Assembly (NCBI GenBank): GCA_022848865.1
Contig: JAJISE010000002.1
Span: 50,658-84,718 of the forward strand
Source of the DNA: Candidatus Thermoplasmatota archaeon
GTDB taxonomy: Archaea; Thermoplasmatota; Thermoplasmata; RBG-16-68-12; JAGMCJ01
DNA: 34,061 nucleotides
Reading direction: 5' to 3'
Part shown: positions 1 through 7,664 of the stretch, piece after piece
Position numbering within the stretch: the first letter of the stretch is position 1
How the letters are laid out: each line of letters begins with the position of its first letter
Notes under the pieces: generated by a model
The model's database searches: none
Told to the model about the DNA's origin: nothing
What the model saw: the letters and a program-made list of their open reading frames with translations, nothing else
Program-made: the position numbers and the translations under genes

Positions 1-225
1 GATGAGGCCCCGCCAGCGAAGAAACCGCCCGCAAAGGAGCCGCCAGCGAAACCCGCAGCCGCGGCGCCCGCTGTAGAGAAGAAGGCCGTTCCCGGGGAGG
101 AACTGGAGAAGCTGGACAGGCCAGTTCCGAAGAAGGTGATCAAGAAGCCGGTGGACAGGCCCGTGGTCCAGAAGAAGGTGATTAAGAAGCCTGTGCCTGT
201 CGAAGACGAGACAGAAAAGGTCTAG
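1..225 (+). CDS. C-terminal end of an unknown Lys/Pro/Ala-rich protein (5' partial)
   Basis: The first frame is open from base 1 to a TAG at 223-225 and encodes 74 residues, so the gene starts left of the window. The visible tail is low complexity, rich in Pro, Ala and Lys. It contains two copies of a KKVIKKPV-type motif, preceded by a RPV element. Such a tail is probably disordered and strongly basic. Nothing visible identifies the folded part or its function. It converges on the downstream ATPase gene, and the two stop codons overlap by 4 bp (222-225). The reading frame is plausible because of its consistent composition and the tight convergent end, but no family can be named. Confidence 0.6.
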   Translation, partial: DEAPPAKKPPAKEPPAKPAAAAPAVEKKAVPGEELEKLDRPVPKKVIKKPVDRPVVQKKVIKKPVPVEDETEKV

Positions 226-2024
226 CTTCTCGCCAGAGCCTCTTGCGCTTTCTTGTAGACAGCGTCGGGGTCCTTGTAGTACGAGGAGACGAGCTTTGCC
301 ACATCCGTGTGTTTGTCGAGTCCGATCTTGCTCATGTACTTGAAGAGCCCAATCCTCCTCCGGACCTCCTGCTCCATCCTCTTCTGTGACCAGTTTCTCG
401 CGATGGATATCTTCTCGTAGACGTAGCTGTGACCGCTGTAGTTGAAGGTGTCGTCCGCAGGGTTCCATGAATAGGCCGTGTTGGTTATGAGCTCATCCGA
501 CTCCGGGTCAACGCCGATGAACTCCGTGAGCGACTTCACCCTTCTGGTCATGTCGGTCCCGACCTTCACCTGGGCTTGCATCAGGACGACATCCAGTGCG
601 GAGACGAGAGCGCGCGGGAGGTTGATGGGATCGTTCTCCATCCTGTGGACCATCGCCTGGACGTCCTCAGCGTGGAACGTCGTGTACGCACTCTTTCCCG
701 TTGCCATCGCCTGGAAGACGACGTAGGCCTCCGTTCCTCTGACCTCTCCGACCATCAGATACTGAGGTCGTTGTCGCAGAGCGGATGTCAGCAGATCGAA
801 CATGTCGATCTCTCCCATCGCCTTGCCCGTGATCTTGCTCCTGGTCCCGAATCCAGCACGGGTCACGGTGGGAACCCAGTTGTCGTGCGGCAGGTTGAGC
901 TCTCTCGTGTCCTCGATGCTGACAATCTTCATCTGAGGCGGTATGAACAGCAGTATGGCGTTGAGCGTGGTCGTCTTTCCACTCGCCGTTCCACCGCATA
1001 TGAGCATGGACTGACCGTTCTCGATGGCGAGCCACAGGTATGCCATCATCTCATCATTCAGGGTCTTGAATCTCAACAGGTCCAGAGGTGTGAATGGGTT
1101 CTCCCTGAACCTTCTGATCGTGAAGCTCGAACCTCTCTTGGTGACGTGCTTGCCGAGCGTCGCCTGAAGCCTTGATCCGTCCGGGACCGTGGCGTCGAGC
1201 ATCGGCTGCGCAACCGAGATGTGCTTACCGCACCTCTGTGCCAGCCAAACGACGAAGGAATCGAGTTCCCCCTCATCGTCAAACCTCAGGTTGGAGGGGA
1301 TGGACCCGTACTTCCTGTGATAGATGTAGAACGGGATATCAACGCCATCACACGAGATATCCTCCACGTTGACATCGATCATCACGACATCGATGGGTCC
1401 GTACCTGATGAAGTCCCTGAGCACGTAGTACATTATCCGTTCTTTGGATATGGGGTGAAGGCTTACGCCGAGCTCCCGGAGAAGACCGTCCACAACCCTC
1501 CTCAGGTAGGTCTCCTTCACTCTCTCGTCCTCTTCGTCGATCGCCTCGAGTGATTCGACCAGGATCTCTTTGAGGACCTCGAGTATGTCCTCCTCTTCTG
1601 GGAGGAGCTTCGGCTCGATGACCTCGTACGTGTACTCGTTCGCGCGCGTGTCGTAGTTTATGCGAACATAGGAATAGCCCTCAATCATGGGCAGGATTTC
1701 AATCTCTGTGAGGTCCTTCTTCGAAATCTTGGGTATAGTCGTCACCCTTCCCATGGTCTTCTCTTCGACGGCACTGACCATGGGCGAGAGGACCTTTATC
1801 CCCTTCTTGCCCAGAAGCTTGCTGAAATATCCCCTCTTGACGGCATCGAGGGCGGAGAAGACGCTTCTCTTCCTGCGTTCTTCCAAGACTTCCAGCTCCC
1901 CCTCCGTCGCCGTCTTGTCCCGTTCGAGCTGCCTGAGCTTCGCAGCAGTCTCTTCCTCTCTCCTCTTGAGATCTTCAAGCTCCTCTTTGACACCCTTGCC
2001 TATCGCTTCGCTCAATTCTATCAC
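222..2024 (-). CDS. Type II/IV secretion (Tad/pilus) ATPase, second copy of the operon
   Basis: A GspE/TadA/FlaI-type hexameric ATPase that would power assembly of a type IV-like pilus at the inner face of the membrane. About 50 N-terminal residues form a charged coiled coil that the first ATPase lacks. The catalytic core has a Walker A motif GGTASGKTTT near residue 344, an Asp-box region (SIEDTREL) and a Walker B region (MVGEVRG) near residue 426, plus a His-box FHAED. All look intact. It is the last gene of a leftward operon and follows the TadC-like gene without a gap. The GTG at 2024 directly follows the upstream stop. A TTG at 2015, four bases after a GGTGAT Shine-Dalgarno sequence, may be the real start. 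It is clearly paralogous to the ATPase at 3969-5645. Confidence 0.9.
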   Translation of the reverse strand: MIELSEAIGKGVKEELEDLKRREEETAAKLRQLERDKTATEGELEVLEERRKRSVFSALDAVKRGYFSKLLGKKGIKVLSPMVSAVEEKTMGRVTTIPKISKKDLTEIEILPMIEGYSYVRINYDTRANEYTYEVIEPKLLPEEEDILEVLKEILVESLEAIDEEDERVKETYLRRVVDGLLRELGVSLHPISKERIMYYVLRDFIRYGPIDVVMIDVNVEDISCDGVDIPFYIYHRKYGSIPSNLRFDDEGELDSFVVWLAQRCGKHISVAQPMLDATVPDGSRLQATLGKHVTKRGSSFTIRRFRENPFTPLDLLRFKTLNDEMMAYLWLAIENGQSMLICGGTASGKTTTLNAILLFIPPQMKIVSIEDTRELNLPHDNWVPTVTRAGFGTRSKITGKAMGEIDMFDLLTSALRQRPQYLMVGEVRGTEAYVVFQAMATGKSAYTTFHAEDVQAMVHRMENDPINLPRALVSALDVVLMQAQVKVGTDMTRRVKSLTEFIGVDPESDELITNTAYSWNPADDTFNYSGHSYVYEKISIARNWSQKRMEQEVRRRIGLFKYMSKIGLDKHTDVAKLVSSYYKDPDAVYKKAQEALARS

Positions 2025-2957
2025 CTAGATGAAACTCAGTATGGAGAAACCGATCACCAGCATCAGGAAGCTGTGCCGGAATCCGCTAATCACTCTCCCG
2101 TTGTCAAGAACTCCCGCGAGAAGCCCGTCCCCCACAGCGTGTATTATCGCTGCGAGGAAGAAGGCCAACTTGATGCTCTCCACGATATTCGGCAGGTCAG
2201 ATGCAAGTGGGCTATCCACCGCACCGCCACTCCCCTCGCCTGAGGTGGTGAGCGATTCGCTCGCCTCAAGCATCTTCGGGAGGAAAGTCGCGTTGATGAT
2301 TGCGATCGTGACAAGGAACACGAAGAACGAGATGTAGATGACAGCGATGTATGTCGACATCGCAATGCTCCTTTCGTATTCCGTCAGCTGCGTCTCCTTG
2401 GCATCGTGCGAGACCATTGTGAGGACATCCGCAACATCTCCGCCTGCATCGCTCGACTTGACGATTATGCTGACGACACGACTAACCATCGGTGTCTTGA
2501 CACGCTCGTTGAAGAGTTTGAGGGCCTCGCTCGCGGGAACCCCCCATTGGATCTGGGCAGCCATCTTCTCAATCTCTGCTGTGAGTCTCCCGTACCTACC
2601 GGACGAGGCCACGACAATCGCGTCGGCAAGGGTCATTCCGAACCTTCCCGCCTCGGCAACGTCTCTGAGGAAATCCGGAAGCCTTCCCTCGATGGCCGCG
2701 ACTTCCTTCAGTTTCTTCTGCATGTAGAACCCGTATGGCCCCATTATGACGAGCATCGCAAAGACGATGAAGTTGATTCCCCTCTTGATCGGCGTCTCCC
2801 CTGAACGCAGTGAAATATCGACCACATCCATCATGTTCAGGATGGCGATGATGACGAAAACCGCAGCAATGCTCCCGCTCACGATCAGTATAGGCTTGGC
2901 GAGGTCCAGCTTCTCGTACATCTTGATTCTGGCCTGCTCCAGGTCCTCTCGCGTCAT
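2025..2957 (-). CDS. TadC-like pilus membrane platform protein (T2SSF domain), second subunit
   Basis: A 310-residue integral membrane protein of the type II secretion F / TadC / FlaJ group, the platform on which the pilus ATPase acts. Hydrophobic segments lie near residues 20-42 and 60-80. A cytoplasmic helical T2SSF-like block follows (RLPDFLRDVAEAGRFGMTLA, then an SSDAGGDVADVL element). Further membrane segments lie near 205-230, 265-285 and the extreme C-terminus. The ATG at 2957 was chosen because it overlaps the stop of the preceding gene by one base (TAATG) and has GGAGG seven bases upstream; the frame runs open further but there it overlaps the preceding gene. Archaeal FlaJ/PilC proteins usually fuse two such domains. 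Here they are two proteins, as in bacterial TadB/TadC. Confidence 0.87.
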   Translation of the reverse strand: MTREDLEQARIKMYEKLDLAKPILIVSGSIAAVFVIIAILNMMDVVDISLRSGETPIKRGINFIVFAMLVIMGPYGFYMQKKLKEVAAIEGRLPDFLRDVAEAGRFGMTLADAIVVASSGRYGRLTAEIEKMAAQIQWGVPASEALKLFNERVKTPMVSRVVSIIVKSSDAGGDVADVLTMVSHDAKETQLTEYERSIAMSTYIAVIYISFFVFLVTIAIINATFLPKMLEASESLTTSGEGSGGAVDSPLASDLPNIVESIKLAFFLAAIIHAVGDGLLAGVLDNGRVISGFRHSFLMLVIGFSILSFI

Positions 2958-4003
2958 TACTTGCCCTCCTGTTCCATGTTCCATATGACGAAGATGAACC
3001 CGAACTGGGAAATCGGTATCATCAGGCCGACGACGACGTACAGCAGTGTCACGACGAAGCCTGACCCGCCCTTGCTGATCAGGCCCATTATGGCCATGAT
3101 GACGACCAGGAAGAGGGGAAAGGCGACGACGACCGTGACGAAGCTCTCGGCAAGCATGCCGAGGGTCTCCATGTTCTTCCTCATCTCCAGTTTGTCCTCC
3201 TTCTCGTACTGCTCCGCCTTCATGAGGAAGTAGGGTTTGAGCTGTCCTCCGGACGTGGAGGTCGTGACGACGCCCTGAAGGAAGTCCTGGAACTTGATGG
3301 ACGGGGATCTCGCGGAACCCGCACGGATGGCGGAGAGGATATCGACTCCCAGAAGCTCCGTGTCTCTCGTTATCCACTCGGCCTCCTCGGCAACCTCACC
3401 GTACACGGCTTGCTTCGAGAGCTCCTTGAAAATAACGTTTACTGGCACATCGGCTGACGCCATCGCGGAAATGAAACTCATCGCTCCGGAGATTTTTGCA
3501 TCGATCTTAGTTCCCCTCTTCTTCTTGGCGGATGTGGGGGCGTGCAACAATACGAAGTAGGTGAGGAGTGCCGGAACCACTGCCAACAAGATGGCGATGA
3601 TGATGCTTGTCAGCCCATCCATGATGCCCAGCACGAATAGGAGCGGTCCGAGAATCACTCCAATGACCACACCGACGATCACCATGATGAACGTGCTCAT
3701 CCAGACATAGGCGAGATACTCTTCTGGTCTGATCTTCATGTGAGCCTGAACGAGGTCGTCCTCCAAGTCTTGTTTCGGTTCGAACCTCGACTCCACGAAC
3801 CCACCAAGGAGGCGCCAGCAGGTTTCCTGATAGGGCGTCAGCTTGATGTATTCCGGTCTCGAGCCCTTGGCCAGCTTTATCTGATGCGGACCTCTGAGCC
3901 CCGTTTCCTCTGGCCTGAATCTCTTCGTCTTCACATAGGCCTTACTCGCCTCTAACTTGTCGAACGTGTCAGACCTCTCTTGAGGCAAACATATCACCTT
4001 CAA
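2957..4003 (-). CDS. TadC-like pilus membrane platform protein (T2SSF domain), first subunit
   Basis: A 348-residue membrane protein of the T2SSF/TadC/FlaJ group. About 90 soluble N-terminal residues precede two membrane segments (roughly 95-127 and 131-153). A cytoplasmic helical domain follows, with SFISAMASADVPVNVIFKEL and a DFLQGVVTTSTSGG element, typical of how these proteins present the ATPase-binding surface. Two C-terminal membrane segments lie near 283-307 and 314-340. It would form the membrane platform with the following gene. The start is uncertain. TTG at 4003 gives a 35-bp overlap with the ATPase gene and has a weak GAGGAT site. TTG at 3988 has a better GGTGAT site four bases upstream and removes five residues. 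Confidence 0.87.
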   Translation of the reverse strand: MKVICLPQERSDTFDKLEASKAYVKTKRFRPEETGLRGPHQIKLAKGSRPEYIKLTPYQETCWRLLGGFVESRFEPKQDLEDDLVQAHMKIRPEEYLAYVWMSTFIMVIVGVVIGVILGPLLFVLGIMDGLTSIIIAILLAVVPALLTYFVLLHAPTSAKKKRGTKIDAKISGAMSFISAMASADVPVNVIFKELSKQAVYGEVAEEAEWITRDTELLGVDILSAIRAGSARSPSIKFQDFLQGVVTTSTSGGQLKPYFLMKAEQYEKEDKLEMRKNMETLGMLAESFVTVVVAFPLFLVVIMAIMGLISKGGSGFVVTLLYVVVGLMIPISQFGFIFVIWNMEQEGK

Positions 4004-5645
4004 CTAGATCCTCGGGTTCTGGCTCCTCTCGGACCCATCCCATTTCGTTCCTTATCTTCTCGATAGTCTCTTCAGGGTAGTGGTAGTAGGACACAACGAG
4101 TCTCGAGATGTCCTTGTAGTCGTCAAGGTCCTTTTCGACCATGTAGTTCACCAGATCCACCCTTCTCTGAAACTCTCGGTCCATCTCATCGTGGGTCATG
4201 TTCTTCATTTCCTGCAGTTCGTCGAAGAGGAAGCTGTGACCCTTGTAGATGAACGAATCGGTTGCCGTATCCCACTCGTACACTGTATTCGTGATGAGCT
4301 CGTTCGTCTCAGGTTCAAAGCCGACGAGCTCAACTACCTGAACGACCCTCCTCACCTGTTCCGACTCGGCGCCGATTCTCGCGAAATTCTGTATGATCAC
4401 GAAGTTGAGGGCGGTCAGCAAGATCCTCGGTGTGTTGATGGGCGGATTCTCGAGTCTGTTGACCATCGATTTCACGGAGTCCGCGTGCATAGTGGACATC
4501 GTCGGGTGGCCTGTCGCCATGGCCTGGAACATCGTGTACGTTTCCCTTCCTCGGACCTCTCCGACAACGATGTAGTTGGGTCTCTGCCTTAGAGCGGCCC
4601 TAACGAGATCGAACATGTCAATCTCGCCGGCGGCCTTTCCATCTGCCCCCTTCTCGCCCACGCCGCTTCTCGTTGTCCCTGGAATCCAGTTCTCATGTGG
4701 AAGGTTGATCTCTCTCGTGTCCTCTATGGACACGATTTTTGCGCCTGGCCTGATGAACAACGCCGCTGCGTTCAGAGTCGCGGTCTTGCCCGTTGCGGTC
4801 CCGCCACAGACCATCATTGACCTTCCGTGCTCTACGGCCAACCACAGATACGCGACCATCTCTGGCGATGCCGTGCCGTACTTTATGAGCTCTGTCGGAG
4901 TGAATGGTTTCTCCTTGAATCTCCGGATCGTGAAGGATGACCCTCGCGTGGTCACCTCCCTTGCGTACGTGGCCTGGACACGATGGCCTTCAACGCTGGT
5001 ACCGTCCAGGATGGGATTGGCCACAGAGATCTGCTTCCCGCATCTCTGTCCCAGCCCAATGACGAACGAATTCAGGACATCCTCATCGTCGAATCTCTCC
5101 CTCGTCCTGATGGACTCGTACTTCCTGTGGAATATGAAAAGGGGAACGCCCACGCCATCGCATGAGACGTCCTCGATTGTTTTATCTGACATCAGAACAT
5201 CGATTGGACCGTAGCCCACGTAGTCCCTCGTGATGTAGTAAACGATCTTGTCCCGGGAATTCTCGTCGACACGCATCCCCCTGCTCCTGAAGAAGCTGTC
5301 AATGCTCTCCTTGAGGAACTCCTCCTTGTCTTTTATTCCCAGGGTGCCGGTCTCGTACTCCAGCGTTCGCTTAAGCGAGTCCTTGATGAGGGCCAACAGC
5401 TTCTCTTCTCTCTCGGTGAGATAAGGTTCCCACGACTCGTAGACATACTCGCTCTCCTTGTTGTCGTAGACTACCCTCGAGTAGCTGAAGGGAGGCTTTA
5501 TGGGCAAGATCTCAAGCTCCTCTATCCACTCCTCCTCAGTGGGTGCGATGGGCGTGAGGTGGGAACCTCTGCCCCCTTCCCACTTCGTTGCCGTGGATGC
5601 GCCTTTTGGCACCAGGACTTTCCTCTGTTTCTTTGCTCCAAACAT
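3969..5645 (-). CDS. Type II/IV secretion (Tad/pilus) ATPase, first copy of the operon
   Basis: A 558-residue GspE/TadA/FlaI-type ATPase, paralogous to the one at 222-2024 over nearly the whole length; both have a YGPIDV...EDVSCDGV/EDISCDGV-type N-terminal domain. Walker A is GGTATGKTAT near residue 282, with Ala where the paralogue has Thr after GKT. The Asp-box (SIEDTREINL), Walker B region (VVGEVRG near 361) and His-box (MHADS) are present. The open frame extends to a TTG at 5699 inside the upstream gene. I chose ATG 5645 because GAGGT lies seven bases upstream and this leaves a normal 22-bp gap after the pilin-like gene. It probably drives pilus assembly, but which ATPase does which job cannot be read from sequence. 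Confidence 0.9.
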   Translation of the reverse strand: MFGAKKQRKVLVPKGASTATKWEGGRGSHLTPIAPTEEEWIEELEILPIKPPFSYSRVVYDNKESEYVYESWEPYLTEREEKLLALIKDSLKRTLEYETGTLGIKDKEEFLKESIDSFFRSRGMRVDENSRDKIVYYITRDYVGYGPIDVLMSDKTIEDVSCDGVGVPLFIFHRKYESIRTRERFDDEDVLNSFVIGLGQRCGKQISVANPILDGTSVEGHRVQATYAREVTTRGSSFTIRRFKEKPFTPTELIKYGTASPEMVAYLWLAVEHGRSMMVCGGTATGKTATLNAAALFIRPGAKIVSIEDTREINLPHENWIPGTTRSGVGEKGADGKAAGEIDMFDLVRAALRQRPNYIVVGEVRGRETYTMFQAMATGHPTMSTMHADSVKSMVNRLENPPINTPRILLTALNFVIIQNFARIGAESEQVRRVVQVVELVGFEPETNELITNTVYEWDTATDSFIYKGHSFLFDELQEMKNMTHDEMDREFQRRVDLVNYMVEKDLDDYKDISRLVVSYYHYPEETIEKIRNEMGWVREEPEPEDLVEGDMFASREV

Positions 5646-5667
5646 ACCAGATACCTCTTCGTTGGAC

Positions 5668-6690
5668 TCAGGTTCGAGAACTGGTCTCCCCGATGACAAC
5701 GTCGAAGTTCGATGAAACCAGTGTCAACCTCCCGATGTCCACATCATCGGACTCTATCGTGACCTCAATGAGCGAGTAATCATCAAAGACCGTCCTCTTT
5801 ACGACGAAATATGGATTGGTCGCCTTCTCCTGTGCACCGCTGCCATACCAATCCCAGTCGGGAGGTGAGTTGTCCTCGTAGTCCTGTTCCGTCACACCAA
5901 AGGCACTTGACAGCGTCTCATTGAAGAATTTGTACCACGCCTTGCCGTTCTGGGTCCAGTGAACAATGGTCACGTCAGAGTTGACATTGCTGTACTCATC
6001 CCACGAGGCCCCATTGAGATCATGGTGGACACCCTGCGTCCCGATGCCGCCCACAGAGCCGTCACCGTACAGGTCTATGAGGTACATCCAAATCTCGACG
6101 TAGTCACCCTTCTTGGATACCATGAAAGAAGGCTCTCCCTTGATGACCTCACCTTCCTCCTGGGATCTGATGATGGCCCCGCCCTCGTACGTGAGAGTCT
6201 GTCTCACGAAATACCTGTTCGCGACTTCAAGGACGATATTCCCCGAAGCGTTCTGTTTCACGTAGAACGTCTCGTTAGTGCCTCCGACGTCATGTTGATA
6301 GCTGAAATTGACGGAGAACTTCCCGCGGTCTTCCCTCCCCGTGAGTTCCCCGACGGTTGGTGCGGAAAAGATGGGGACCCCGTCGATACCTACCTCAATA
6401 GGAGTGAACCCGCTGCTCCTCATGCATGGCTCATTTTGACGCAGCATGATCACACAGGAGAGAACTTGCAGATCAACCGATCCCTTGAGCGTGCCGAACT
6501 GTCCGTAAACCTCATTCATATGAGCGGATTCGGCGTCCTTCATCCAGACAGGAACGTACTGGTTCACTATCATGGAAAAGAACGTCATGACGACCATCAG
6601 GGCCATGATCGTGCCCACTGTGGAAGCCACACCTTTGTTGTCCCACTTGAGTTTCCTCTTTATCCTAAAAGCTCTGCGCGAGGGCTCCAT
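5668..6690 (-). CDS. Large type IV pilin-like secreted protein, first gene of the pilus operon
   Basis: A 340-residue protein with an archaeal type III signal: about 20 mostly basic residues (RRAFRIKRKLKWDNKG), then a hydrophobic helix starting VASTVGTIMALMVVMTF. This matches the archaeal prepilin pattern, in which cleavage after Lys/Arg-Gly leaves the helix on the mature protein. The remaining ~280 residues are a polar, Trp/Tyr-rich beta-type ectodomain with no family I recognise. Two Cys residues lie near the start of the ectodomain. This is far larger than a typical archaeal major pilin (about 100-170), so it may be a minor or tip pilin or an adhesin. ATG 6690 was chosen because AGGTGAT lies just upstream and the signal sequence follows directly. 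The ORF extends another 26 codons, past the mapped promoter. Confidence 0.8.
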   Translation of the reverse strand: MEPSRRAFRIKRKLKWDNKGVASTVGTIMALMVVMTFFSMIVNQYVPVWMKDAESAHMNEVYGQFGTLKGSVDLQVLSCVIMLRQNEPCMRSSGFTPIEVGIDGVPIFSAPTVGELTGREDRGKFSVNFSYQHDVGGTNETFYVKQNASGNIVLEVANRYFVRQTLTYEGGAIIRSQEEGEVIKGEPSFMVSKKGDYVEIWMYLIDLYGDGSVGGIGTQGVHHDLNGASWDEYSNVNSDVTIVHWTQNGKAWYKFFNETLSSAFGVTEQDYEDNSPPDWDWYGSGAQEKATNPYFVVKRTVFDDYSLIEVTIESDDVDIGRLTLVSSNFDVVIGETSSRT

Positions 6691-6740
6691 CACATCACCT
6701 GGAAGAATCGGATTCCTCTTAGTTCTAATGTTGGATGACG

Positions 6741-6750
6741 TATTTATATG
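6741..6750 (-). promoter_or_regulatory. TATA box of the pilus operon
   Basis: Read on the minus strand this is CATATAAATA, a good archaeal TATA box. A start about 26 bp downstream would fall near 6719, giving a roughly 30-nt leader with the AGGTGAT Shine-Dalgarno before ATG 6690. No other promoter of this quality is apparent inside the five-gene operon, whose genes overlap or nearly touch. Confidence 0.6.
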
Positions 6751-6757
6751 TGTCGCC

Positions 6758-6773
6758 ACCAATTGCAACTGGT
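6758..6773. promoter_or_regulatory. Imperfect palindrome next to the pilus operon TATA box
   Basis: ACCAATTGCAACTGGT is a 16-bp palindrome with one mismatched pair. It lies seven bases upstream of the TATA box on the operon side, over the likely TFB recognition element. It could be an activator or repressor site. No factor is known and there is no second copy in the window. Confidence 0.3.
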
Positions 6774-6807
6774 CATTCCAATCAATGATATTTAGGAGCC
6801 CTCGGAT

Positions 6808-6825
6808 TTAGGGTTGAAACCCTAA
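6808..6825. promoter_or_regulatory. Perfect palindrome upstream of the tRNA promoter
   Basis: TTAGGGTT-GA-AACCCTAA has two perfect 8-bp arms and a 2-bp centre, and it abuts the TATA-like element at 6826. It lies in the 170-bp gap shared by the leftward pilus operon and the rightward tRNA genes, so it could act on either. A DNA-binding site is more likely than an RNA hairpin because it is upstream of both predicted starts. Confidence 0.4.
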
Positions 6826-6834
6826 CTTTAATAT
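6826..6834 (+). promoter_or_regulatory. TATA-like element for the tRNA-Phe/tRNA-Tyr unit
   Basis: CTTTAATAT is centred about 30 bp before the mature 5' end of tRNA-Phe. This is the usual spacing for an archaeal tRNA promoter that starts a few bases upstream of the tRNA. Confidence 0.5.
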
Positions 6835-6859
6835 GTGCAGAATCATATGAAACTCCGCT

Positions 6860-6932
6860 GCCGCAGTAACTCAGTTGGGAGAGTGCAAGACTGAAGATCT
6901 TGAAGTCGCCGGTTCAAGTCCGGCCTGCGGCA
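6860..6932 (+). tRNA. trnF: tRNA-Phe (anticodon GAA)
   Basis: A complete cloverleaf: 7-bp acceptor (GCCGCAG/CTGCGGC), D stem ACTC/GAGT, anticodon stem CAAGA/TCTTG around the loop CTGAAGA with GAA at 34-36, T stem GCCGG/CCGGC with loop TTCAAGT, and discriminator A at 6932. There is no intron and no encoded CCA. Only two bases separate it from tRNA-Tyr, so the two are probably co-transcribed. Confidence 0.95.
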
Positions 6933-6934
6933 TT

Positions 6935-7042
6935 CCCGACTTAGCTTAGACTGGCTAGAGCGGCTGACTGTAGTTGGTTCCCGGAGTCTTTCCGGTCTCG
7001 GCCGATATCAGCAGATCCCCGGTTCAAATCCGGGAGTCGGGA
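6935..7042 (+). tRNA. trnY: tRNA-Tyr (anticodon GTA) with an intron
   Basis: Acceptor arms CCCGACT and AGTCGGG pair perfectly. The D stem is GCTT/GAGC, the anticodon stem GCTGA/TCAGC, the T stem CCCGG/CCGGG with loop TTCAAAT, and the discriminator is A. The anticodon loop reads CTGTAG, then the intron, then A, giving GTA at 34-36. The first pair is C1-G72, the archaeal/eukaryotic Tyr identity pair rather than the bacterial G1-C72. The 33-nt intron sits after position 37, the canonical archaeal site. Confidence 0.93.
6974..7006 (+). other. tRNA-Tyr intron (33 nt)
   Basis: The intron lies between positions 37 and 38 of the tRNA. Its ends can pair (GTTGG with CCGAT) to give the central helix of a bulge-helix-bulge substrate for the archaeal splicing endonuclease. 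The middle forms a CCGGA/TCCGG hairpin with a GTCTT loop. Confidence 0.85.
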
Positions 7043-7049
7043 CTTCTGC

Positions 7050-7065
7050 GGGGCTCACAAGCCCC
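7050..7065 (+). terminator. Hairpin just after tRNA-Tyr
   Basis: GGGGCT-CACA-AGCCCC is a perfect 6-bp GC-rich stem eight bases after the tRNA 3' end. It could help end or process the tRNA transcript. There is no strong T-run, so the terminator role is tentative. The rest of the gap to 7220 shows no gene I can support. Confidence 0.3.
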
Positions 7066-7220
7066 CACTTCCCCTAGGACCTTCAACTCAGTTCAACCCA
7101 CCGACACGAACGGAGCCCGAACGCGCCTCGTGGGTCTTCATGTGGTGTTACGGGTTCCTTGAAGTTATAGTTGGCAGTATGACAGATGGTCTGGCCGATT
7201 GGAACTCCTTCCGAATTTCT

Positions 7221-7619
7221 TTATTTTCTACGGCCTTCCTCAAACTGGCTCGTCAATCTCTTTCCCATGTGCCAGTCGATGTGCATCATCCATAGAGCTC
7301 CCAGAACTATGACAAAGACAGCAATAATGGACACCGAGGCCGAGACAACATTCCATGTCATCACCTGATAATAATAAGTTCCCGAACCATCACCAGCAGA
7401 GACTGGTATCGTAACTGGTAGAAGAAGGGGGAACAGCAGTGATATCGACATGAAGATGATACCGAAATACAACACCGATCTCGCTGTATGCCTATTCTTC
7501 CTGAGGTGATATTCCTCGTATTCTATCTCGCCCTTCACACGAATGATCTTCTCCCCGCAATTCGGACAGAAGTTCTTTCCCTCCGGAATGGATTCCCCGC
7601 ATTCTTTACAGTCTACCAA
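7221..7619 (-). CDS. Zinc-ribbon membrane protein, unknown function
   Basis: A 132-residue protein. An N-terminal zinc ribbon (CKEC...CPNC, a rubredoxin-like pair of knuckles within the first 22 residues) is joined by a charged linker to two membrane helices (SVLYFGIIFMSISLLFPLL and VSASVSIIAVFVIVLGAL), with a short basic tail. Such zinc-ribbon plus two-helix proteins are common and mostly uncharacterised in archaea. I chose the TTG at 7619 because GGGAGGG lies just upstream and the ribbon begins at the second residue. The frame runs open to a TTG at 7664 without a good site. It lies in the accessory islet, with the large inverted repeat at 7665-7739 immediately upstream. Confidence 0.65.
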   Translation of the reverse strand: MVDCKECGESIPEGKNFCPNCGEKIIRVKGEIEYEEYHLRKNRHTARSVLYFGIIFMSISLLFPLLLPVTIPVSAGDGSGTYYYQVMTWNVVSASVSIIAVFVIVLGALWMMHIDWHMGKRLTSQFEEGRRK

Positions 7620-7664
7620 AATCTTCCCTCCCAATCTGAGTGGATTAGGGCTGTCACAAGACAA

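Noticed and set aside
576-1175. Long open frames antisense to the pilus ATPases, smc and the giant repeat gene
   Set aside because: They are shadows caused by the strongly biased codon use of the real genes on the other strand. They show no domains and no convincing start sites.
2958-3377. Upstream extension of the second TadC-like frame
   Set aside because: It overlaps the preceding TadC-like gene in another frame, and ATG 2957 has a GGAGG site and a TAATG junction.
7000-7042. Integration (att) site at tRNA-Tyr
   Set aside because: No direct copy of the tRNA 3' end was found to the right in the islet, and no integrase gene is present.
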